Shown here in pieces: positions 56,501 through 64,000 of a stretch of 64,000 bases of DNA. The DNA is from Marasmius tenuissimus. Its lineage: Eukaryota > Basidiomycota > Agaricomycetes > Agaricales > Marasmiaceae. The notes under the pieces are model-generated. The model saw nothing but the letters and a program-made list of their open reading frames with translations. It ran no database searches and was not told the DNA's origin. Numbering within the stretch: position 1 is the first letter of the stretch; every line of letters starts with the position of its first letter. A program made the position numbers and the translations under genes. Location: contig JAQOTA010000020.1 in NCBI GenBank assembly GCA_029532415.1, positions 806,001-870,000 of the forward strand, given 5' to 3'.

Positions 56501-57924
56501 GGATACTCGGTTATGGATTTTCCCAAATGCAGTCCGACTTACCCGGTCCCCGACTGAGTATGAGCAATGGCCATTTAGGTAACCCGACTCACAACTGGCT
56601 TAGGGCCATGATATAATGAAGATGGCCGGGACTATGGAGTCGTCGGGAGGAAGGAGAGATTGCAGCTAAGTGTAAGTTGCGCTGTGGTCTTCACCCGCGC
56701 CACATAACATCCCGCCAAACCTAGGCCTTTCCGACGTCCCCCCTCAAACCTGGCAGTCGGAGTCTCGCTCGCCCTTCCTCGGCAGTACCGAGAAGACCAT
56801 TGTTCCGTTGTATGTGGAGGAACTCCCAGCATTTCCTTTACGTGGATCATGCCGTGTAATAAATCCTTCCTTCCTTCCTTCCTTCTCCGACCCGGAGGCA
56901 CTCGATTCTTCAAAGAAGTACACAATGAAAGTGGGGAATGGACGACAATGCATTCAAGGTCTGGGTAGGAACAGTGTGTGGAGAGGGCTGCACTACGATG
57001 CGGCGTGGTTGGCTGCTTTGTGTGATGAAGCGGAAACCTTCATTCGAGAAGGAAACGGTCGCGTATAGACTCGCTGAGAGGCATGTGCACAGCAGCACCG
57101 TATGACGACGACGAAAGAATGCGCCGACTCAGTATATATTCGAGTGGGGCACCTGACGCATAAAGAGATAGCTGGCAGGGGGATACGGTAGATGTTCCCA
57201 TACTGGACGAGGGGTATATGTCCTGGATTCCAGTAACAGCACTAGGCGCTGATAGTTATCACAATCAAGAGAGGAGCTCACAAGGATTCCCAACAGACTC
57301 CCGATTCCCGACGTTGGTATGCCGTCTCCAGACGGAAGGATTCGAGCTTCATATCTTGACCAGTCCGTAAAGAGCCTCAGAAGGTAGCCGTTACTCAAGG
57401 CCATCCATCTCCCCTTCCCGTTCGCTTGCGACCAGATCCAATACGGATGGCGAAGTAAGATGCATTGTGCACCGAAAAGCGCGACTGAACCGCGATAGCC
57501 CCTAACCGAGGTCTACAGAAGAGGAACAGTGTTGATAAAACTCTGGCAGGAACCGAAGACGTTCTGAGTCGGTCCGAAGAGTTGCTCGTTGACTTCCTGC
57601 CTCTAGTGCAGGACGGGGGGTTGGAAGAGTTTGAGATGCCGAGGTGCTGATCCAGTTTATCGGACGAAAACGATATAGTTTCTTGTAAGGACCTGAAATG
57701 ACCCAAAACTGGTGGGGGAGAATCGAAGGTTCCGAGAAGACTGAGATGGGCTACACTATCGTGCCGGAACCTGTCCAGTAAAGAACAGCCGTCTCGGAGA
57801 GCACCAACACCTGAGCAGTACAGAGGGGCATCAGAAAACACGTAGAAAGTGATACAAGATTGACAACAACGCACCGAGGAAGCCCCGTTGGGATAGTACT
57901 CTGCCTCCGTCTCGTTCATTAATC
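53576..57924. other. Gene-poor stretch
   Basis: About 4.3 kb with many short open frames but no consistent exon chain or recognisable domain. A (TTCC)n microsatellite of about 20 bases lies at 56865-56885. Confidence 0.4.
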
Positions 57925-58200
57925 ATTCACTTGCTTGATCTTTGCTCTTGCGGCCACTGTCTCGTACAAAACAGGGTCTGAAGTAGACATGATGTCAAAG
58001 CATGTCTTTAGCTGCTCGATTGGAGCCTTGTCTGTTCGCGAGAGGGTTTGCTCGTACCCGGCCTGTGAATTTGACAATCTTGGAGACTATAGAAAGAGAA
58101 CTGCTTAGAAATACGTACCGGTTTCTGTTCTCAGCAAAGCGTCCCGGAGACCATCGGTAAAGGAAGGACTGGACGATTCCATGACCAGATTTCCTCCGTT
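57925..58200 (-). CDS. Possible small gene, model incomplete
   Basis: Two open segments on the minus strand look protein-like. One contains SFTDGLRDALLRTET and the other YEQTLSRTDKAPIEQLKTC, ending YETVAARAKIKQVND before a stop. Introns with GT-AG borders lie between them (32 or 56 nt), but neither choice keeps both segments in phase. Either the gene is broken, the exon border is unusual, or one segment is spurious. No family is recognised. Confidence 0.3.
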
Positions 58201-59469
58201 CCTGTAAGCGAAATATATCAATGAGAGACCATCACACAGACAGAGTGATTCAGAGCGAGCGTCAAAGCCGGCGTAAATGAATAGGATCTACCTCGAGTTG
58301 ATTTCATGAGGGCAAAACGATCATTCAGTCAGCTCTGCCTACGCCGTAAGGACGATGAAAGATGGAAGATTGGAAGGGAGGTGGAAGGCGGGAAAGGTGG
58401 GTTGTCACAAATTGTCACTTGCTAGTAGACCTGTGACCGGCCCGTCAATGAGCAAGCGTCGATTGACGACTTTTCTTGTGAGGGGTCGGTTACAGGCCTA
58501 ACTTGCTAGTCACATGTGCAAACGCAACTCTATCGGGCGCTTCGTATAAGCGCCCGTTCTTCTTTCCACGACCACGATTTTTCCCCCGATCTTGTGCGTA
58601 CTGCAAACAGGCCAGTCAAGGTACAAGGATTCGGCCTAGAATGATCCAAAGGCTCCATAAATTTCGAATAGAAGCACATCCTCATCACCCTCTGTCAATA
58701 CAACTCGCTTTTGTCGACAAAAAACGAATCTTTGACTGGAATCAAGCCTGGCTATCGTGATTGCGGTGCCCGCGTTAGTCTTCGTTCTGTCTTCAACGCG
58801 TGAACACTCTTCGCTCTCACTCTTTTGTTGAACTCAACTTCTCAGCCAAAAACATCAGAGTCACCTCTGATTGGGATTAACGGGAATCCAGGTGAATGAT
58901 CGTTGAGTTCTATCTTGGTTCTAGCTCGCGTTTTATGTTTCAATTGCAACAGGAGAATGTCAACGACAGTTTGATTAATATTCGGATGTTCAAGGCTATG
59001 TACTAACAGACGCGTGTAAGCTCGTCGTGAAAGAAAGAGAGGGAGCCTGACGGTAAGTGATAGATCGTGCCGGGTCTTGCGTGTGCACTTGGTGGAGGTC
59101 ATTGAGGGGAGGGCTATATCAGGAGAATATGCCGAGGGCGTTCGTGAGAGAAAATGTCATTGAGGGAAATCTTCATGTGCACCTCATCTTCCTGTTTCAG
59201 ATTTCTGCCGGGCGGTAGCTGCTAGCACGGTATTCAATGGGACGCCCCTTCGGGACCCGTAGATTTCACGGCGCCACCTTAATACACCCACGTCAGCTTT
59301 CGGCTTGAAAGCACGAATACTCTGCGCGGCTTCAATAACACACCAACGCAATGGCAGTTCGTTTATCTCAGCAACCATGTTCGAGCCTAGTAACAATCGT
59401 TTATAAGGCCAAGCTCATCGACGACTGCTTCCCTATCATTGTTCTTCTACTTATCAACTATCATCAGCT
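58201..59469. other. Intergenic, upstream of the hydrolase gene
   Basis: No exon chain recognised. The promoter and leader of the hydrolase should occupy the last few hundred bases. Confidence 0.4.
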
Positions 59470-60846
59470 ATGGCCGAATCATGGGCTCACTACTCCGATA
59501 TCGACCCGGAATTTGCTTCTCTCGCGAGTTCTGCTCCAACTCTACCTGCCAGTCTATCTCTCGAGCAGATGAGAGGCTTCTTCAACTCGCCCGCTAAGAA
59601 AGGACTCACAAGCAAGCTCGAGCCTGAACTTCCCTTAGGTGTGTCGAAATTGCAGTGACCATCGAGTACCAAGTCGCTGATGATCCTTCCGCCTCAGCTT
59701 CTGACTACACAGTCACGGAACATGAAATCGACATCGGAGAAGGCGTCACTGTTCTCGCAAGAGGCATAGTGCCCACACCCCGCGACGGAGAAGATGGTTC
59801 CTTCCCGTTGCTATTTTGGCTCCATGGTGGAGGTACGAGTCCTTGTAGAATTTTGCTGAGGTCGGCGACTGATTCGGTTTCCGTCGCGCATCGATAGGTT
59901 TTGTTCTGGGTGACCGAAACATGGATGATCAATGGCTGAGGATCGCAAGCGTGCAAGTCCGCATCGCCGTTGTCAACTGTGAATATCGGTGCGTGCCCGT
60001 CGAGCTACGGAACAAACCATGACACTCACTCAACTTAAAATCGTGCATCGTTAGCCTGGCCCCAGAGCATCCCTTCCCTACCCCGGTAGACGACTGCTTC
60101 GCGGCCATGAAATTCGTGGCTTCCAACCCCGAGAAGTTTTCCGCTTCGTTGAAGAAAGGATTTCTTGTGGGTGGGGCATCTGCTGGCGGGAACTTGGCTG
60201 CAGTGGTTTCGCACCTCGCTCGAGATGATGTTTTCTTCAACGACAAGCCTGTTACGGGGCAGCTGCTTTGTGTCCCGTCCGTAGTCCACTACGATGCTGT
60301 TCCCGAGAAGTAGGTCACCAAATTCGAAGTTGAGATGGCGCTAACCTGACGTCTTCAGATACAAATCCTTGTATCTATCGCTCGAACAGAACAAGGACGC
60401 TCCGGTATTGAACAAAGGCAATATTGATCAGATCTTAGGTGCGTGTTTTGTTTTACTTACAATATTTCCTGCGTTCTGACGCTTCAAAAAGAGTGGTACA
60501 AACCGGAGCCCACAGACCCAAAATTCTCCCCTCTCTTGCTGGAAACGCACAAGGGACTACCACCTGCCTACTTGCAAGTCTCTGGCCTCGATCCATTGCG
60601 TGACGACGGTCTCATCTATGAGAAGGCGCTCAGAGAGGCAGGTGTCCCGACGAAGATAGACATGTAAGTTCATTGGACTTTTCGGACGAGATTAGCTACT
60701 CAGATACGTTGTGCGGCTCGACTTACAGATACCCTGGCGTACCGCATGGTTTCGAGGGGATGTTTCCCCAGCTGAAGCAGGCAGTAAAGCATCGAGAGGA
60801 TACTCGTACCGGGCTGAAGTGGCTACTCGACCAGGGAAAGGCTTGA
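59470..60846 (+). CDS. Alpha/beta hydrolase, hormone-sensitive-lipase type
   Basis: Seven exons (59470-59638, 59698-59832, 59898-59988, 60055-60309, 60359-60438, 60492-60663, 60729-60846) close in phase and give 339 residues. The oxyanion-hole motif HGGG is at 99-102, the nucleophile elbow GASAG has Ser174, the acid is probably Asp277 in GLDPLRDDG, and the base is His307 in [17 protein letters not shown] (132-140) is the usual HSL-family block. There is no signal peptide, so it is probably a cytosolic esterase acting on small acyl or carboxyl esters. The first intron's 3' border is uncertain: acceptors 17, 35 or 59 nt after the donor all keep the frame; I chose 59 nt because it matches local intron length. 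Confidence 0.92.
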
Positions 60847-61213
60847 AATACGGCGTGTGAAGTACAAGGTGTAAATGTCTCGAGAACTGGTCAATGTGGT
60901 TATATAATTTTGGATTTCTCTTTCGTTTCCTATTACTGGCGCTGTGGTAACACGGACGAAACTTAGTTTCGTCTAATGGCTACGAGCGTTTTAGCTTTAG
61001 CCCAGTGGGTGTCGTCAAATCCGATGAAAGGCGCAAGGCTCCGAAGACATGAGCATGCTAAGTGATTATCGGCAAAGGAAGGGCTTTAATCTCGTTGAAG
61101 GAGAAAAGCCCAACAACGAAGGATGTACAATGTCAGGCAGAAAATCACAAACAAAGTACCGAATTAAAAAACCATTGATAGGGCCCAATCTAGTGTTACA
61201 ACATTGCCTTGAT
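60847..61213. other. Spacer between convergent genes
   Basis: It holds the 3' flanks of the hydrolase (+) and of the 163-residue gene (-). Nothing else is seen. Confidence 0.4.
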
Positions 61214-61705
61214 CTAGTATGCCTTTCCAGGGTTCGATGTCAAATGCACAAACTCCAATCCGTCCCTTCCAGTCACGAATGTCTTGAAATCCTTGCCATC
61301 CAAAGGCAATCCCATATCACCCAAAACCTTCTTCCTATACTCAATCTCCCCCTTGAAGACATCGTAGTCCTCAAAGAAAAAGTCCTGCTCCGGGTTCTCC
61401 TTCAACAACATGGTGAAGATGTAGTTCTGTCCGACGATGTCTCCTTGCTTCGCACCAGACGCGTTGATCTTCGCGCCTTTGATGGCGAAGAGGTTGGGTC
61501 GGGGGGTCTTGGCGTCGATGAAGCGGTTAAGGATGTCGAAGGCAATCTTGTTCCACGAGTTCTCTAGCCCCTCTGCAGCCGGAATTCCAAAGCTCTTCTT
61601 GTCCTCTGCAGAGAACGACTGAAAGAGGTCAAATAATTCTTGTCGGCCGAATGCCCAACCGCCGACAGCGAAGTTGGTGGGGTGGAAATCAGTAGTTCGG
61701 CCCAT
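61214..61705 (-). CDS. Conserved-looking protein of unknown function (163 residues)
   Basis: A single coding exon runs from ATG 61705. The ATG is four bases after a good 3' splice site (CTCCAG|AACA), so an intron probably lies in the 5' leader. The protein (MGRTTDFHPTNFAVGGWAFG; later IAFDILNRFIDAKTPRP, GQNYIFTMLLKE, FFFEDYDVFKG and FKTFVTGRDGLEFVHLT) is compositionally ordinary, with no signal peptide or membrane helix. The dense hydrophobic and charged pattern and biased codon use support a real, well-expressed cytosolic protein. I do not recognise the family. Confidence 0.75.
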   Translation of the reverse strand: MGRTTDFHPTNFAVGGWAFGRQELFDLFQSFSAEDKKSFGIPAAEGLENSWNKIAFDILNRFIDAKTPRPNLFAIKGAKINASGAKQGDIVGQNYIFTMLLKENPEQDFFFEDYDVFKGEIEYRKKVLGDMGLPLDGKDFKTFVTGRDGLEFVHLTSNPGKAY

Positions 61706-63340
61706 TGTTCTGGAGAGTAAGATATCAGTGAGACGAGAGAAAAAGTGGGAGAAGATGTAAAAACGTACAACGGTTTGGTAGCTGATCTAGAGACTGTTGA
61801 AGAAGTTGAAACCTCTGTAAGAGACTGGGGAGAACTGTAGATCCATGTCGAAAGACCCCTCTTTTTATAACCAGATTGACGGGCTACCGATGCGGCTTCG
61901 TCAACTCTGGACAATGAATAAGACGGATGGTGAAGCGTGGAAAGTTCAATAATGGATTCATGGTCAATCCGAGAAGCCTGACCGTGAATCCCCCTCCATC
62001 ACTTCTCCCGAACGGATGACCAGTAGGAAATGCCCAGGACGATGTGGAAAAAGGGCTGGAGCACCGAAATGACTGGAGCGGTGATGCGAGTCGGGAAGTG
62101 AGCACCGAGTTCGAAGACTCAGGACAGTTCGCCCGAGTCGTGCGAGCAAAGTTGCGGGGGATGTGCGACGCCACTCGAGACGTCTGTAAGTCTATCAATG
62201 CGGTAGGTAAGTTTTTCCAAAGGCCCACTGATTTGCGACAGAGAGACGAGCCATAAACCTCAGTTTGATTTCTCTTCAGCAGCGTGCTCGAACGCAAAGA
62301 AATTCCTCGATAGCAGGTTCACATCCGTCTATGACGGACACACCGCGCCTGAGACACTCTTCGCCCGACACCCAGCTCAACCTCACTTCCACTCTGCATG
62401 AGAAGCATGACCCGTGAGCCGTCGCACAGCTGCCGTCGAGTCGAGATGATCGTCAATACAGGTCCAGAACTGTTCCCGTGTAAAAACCTTCCCGGCTCTC
62501 CATTGAGACGCGGGGTATAAGCCATTCGTGACTTCTATGGCTTTACAGCGCCGGAACGGCCGCTCAGGCACATGAGCACTCTCAATCCGTCCGCCAGTCG
62601 AGAAGCTCCTAGATCCGAAGGAATCCTCTGGCGCAAAGTAGAGAACGAAGGTTACAGTGACCTAGAACGAGACCGATGCTGAGGTGAGCAGAATCGTGAA
62701 GGGCAATGCGCCCGCTTCTCATGGTTGATCACTTAGTGAACGACGTGGTATTCTGTCCGGGCGGTGAGAATCGAGAAATTTTCGCAGGCATTGCCATGAG
62801 AAGCTATCTCTATCCACCCAACTCTTGTTCTCTACAGAAAAAAGTCGAGTTTTAGCCATGATCACACGGAAAGCCAAGTAAACTGACCAAAGCTCCTTCT
62901 CTTTACCAATCATTGCTCCATCACATACAATTGTACGTCGCTCTTCAACACCCGAGCCCCGGATTAAAAACTCAGAGAGAGACCAGGACCGAATGGGCGC
63001 TGACAGTAGAAAGCAGGGAATATCGGTATCGTAGTCGAAAGATATGGAAAGTAAAAGAGGATGAGGTTGTGCAGCCCAACATCGTGAATTTGCTCGTCAT
63101 TGTTGCGAAGGAAACTGAAGGCTCAGATAAATTTAGAATTTACCGCCGGGATTATCCGGCCCGGCTGGCGGCCCGAGCCTCTGGTTCAAGCCATTATTTT
63201 CGAAAGCGAGCCCCGTGGGCCATGGCAAGTTGAGACGTCCGAAAAGAGTTTTTACTATGCACTATGAGATACACCTGGACAGTCAAAAATGTAAGCTACC
63301 TATAACAATCTTCGCCCCCAATCTTTCTCATTAAAATCCC
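61706..63340. other. Upstream region of the 163-residue gene, then nothing recognised
   Basis: The first 200 bases hold the leader intron and TATA element of the gene at 61214. The rest has no supported gene on either strand. Confidence 0.4.
61861..61869 (-). promoter_or_regulatory. TATA box of the 61705 gene
   Basis: TATAAAAAG on the minus strand, about 155 bases upstream of the ATG; the distance is explained by the intron inferred in the leader. Confidence 0.5.
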
Positions 63341-64000
63341 TTAGATAGTATACCGGAATCCTTCATGACCTTCCAACGGCTCAGAAAGACGACCCTCCTT
63401 CGAAAGACGGTTTTGCCGATTGAGATGCAGCGCAACAACGATCGCGAGGACCATCAGGAGGAGTTGCGCTGCGATGGTTACCCACAGACCTGGTGAACAC
63501 GAGAGGGTGAGTTTGATTCGGGACCTTGGGAGTGGGTGGGTGGTAACATACCAGGAATATACTTCGGCGCGTCTTGCTGACGAAAAACCGTACTAGCCAA
63601 GACACCACCGATTCCACCTCCCGCCACTGCGATGGCAGACTGAACGGAACGTTTACTGTGCGACAGTACGTTGTTGGCACCCTGAGTCGACCAAAACGTT
63701 CGTTAGAGGCGCGTGATTGGGTATCAGAACGTTGGATGGACATACCCACGCCAAAGCGGATGGAATACATCCCTGAGAACCGCAACACATGAAGAAGGTA
63801 CCTGCGTAGCGGACCCCATGGTTCTCTGAAAACGCGGTCATACACGTTCCGATAAGTGTGAGGAGGGCTTGAATGAGGATGAATCCGCAACGATGCTTCG
63901 TCTTATCCGAAAGCAACGCGAACACCATTGCTGTAACGAACTGTCGGGGGGCGTGTGAGTTGCGAGCTTCATAAAATCACAGGAAGACGCACAGCAGCAG
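63341..64000 (-). CDS. Major facilitator transporter, 3' part only
   Basis: The gene enters from the right edge, so the N-terminus is missing. Readable exons end at the stop codon 63341-63343; the rightmost complete exon starts at 63940 after a 3' splice site. The protein part has MVFALLSDKTKHRCGFIL (a cytoplasmic loop after helix 7 or so), GVRYAGTFFMCCGSQG, WGANNVLSHSKRSVQSAIAV, GGIGGVLASTVFRQQDAPKY, a last helix LWVTIAAQLLLMVLAIVVAL and a tail ending GHEGFRYTI. The N-N-V-x-x-H-S-K-R block and the QDAPxY loop are typical of fungal allantoate/anion:cation symporters (ACS family, Dal5-like). It probably imports an organic anion across the plasma membrane. Confidence 0.85.

Noticed and set aside
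56865..56885. (TTCC)n microsatellite
   Set aside because: Ordinary short tandem repeat with no link to a gene.
57395..57919. 174-codon minus-strand frame
   Set aside because: Ser-rich, without recognisable motifs, signal peptide or comparative support. It overlaps the stop of another candidate and contains several splice-like sites that do not form a consistent model.
11485..60846. Secondary-metabolite gene cluster (FAD monooxygenase, P450, O-acyltransferase, hydrolase)
   Set aside because: These genes are 7 to 30 kb apart with F-box, membrane and unknown genes between them. No core synthase (PKS, NRPS, terpene synthase) is present.

Overview
The window is nuclear DNA of a basidiomycete fungus, most likely a mushroom-forming Agaricomycete. 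Nearly every gene is cut by several short GT-AG introns, mostly 50-65 nt, often leaving exons of 20-200 nt. The gene content fits: a class I hydrophobin, Kre9/Knh-like GPI-anchored wall protein, many fast-evolving F-box proteins, a multi-exon P450, a wax-synthase-like acyltransferase, and a 506-residue protein with an N-terminal GGxFxxVxGD motif that I associate with Agaricomycete proteins. The three intact tRNA genes all have introns after position 37. I joined exons by hand from splice signals, reading-frame phase and comparison between paralogues. Models with every phase closing are given high confidence.

Left part (1-15.8 kb): a GPI-anchored wall protein (-), a decayed tandem duplication carrying one intact and one decayed tRNA-Asp, a secreted protein of unknown family (+), a truncated F-box copy, a hydrophobin with a long Gly/Ser insert (-), a 119-bp foldback MITE, the full-length F-box parent gene (+), a second tRNA-Asp, an 11-exon FAD monooxygenase (+) and a tRNA-Glu.

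Middle part (16.3-43.4 kb): two paralogous 606/607-residue F-box proteins arranged tail to tail, a 7-exon cytochrome P450 (-), a gene-poor stretch with a decayed dispersed repeat, a third F-box paralogue (+), the GGxFxxVxGD-motif protein (-), an unrelated intronless F-box gene (+), and three head-to-tail copies of a single-pass membrane protein. In all three membrane-protein copies the model needs the same 6-nt micro-exon.

Right part (43.4-64 kb): gene-poor DNA with a 470-bp CACTG-ended foldback element and a second copy of the dispersed repeat. Scattered genes follow: a paralogue of the 3.4-kb secreted protein (-), a membrane-bound O-acyltransferase (-), an HSL-type alpha/beta hydrolase (+), a 163-residue protein of unknown family (-), and the 3' end of a major facilitator transporter (-) running off the window edge.

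The oxidative and acyl-transfer enzymes (FAD monooxygenase, P450, O-acyltransferase, hydrolase) lie 7 to 30 kb apart with unrelated genes between them, so I do not call a biosynthetic cluster. The window looks like an accessory region shaped by local duplication (F-box genes, membrane proteins, tRNA segment) and by small non-autonomous DNA transposons.
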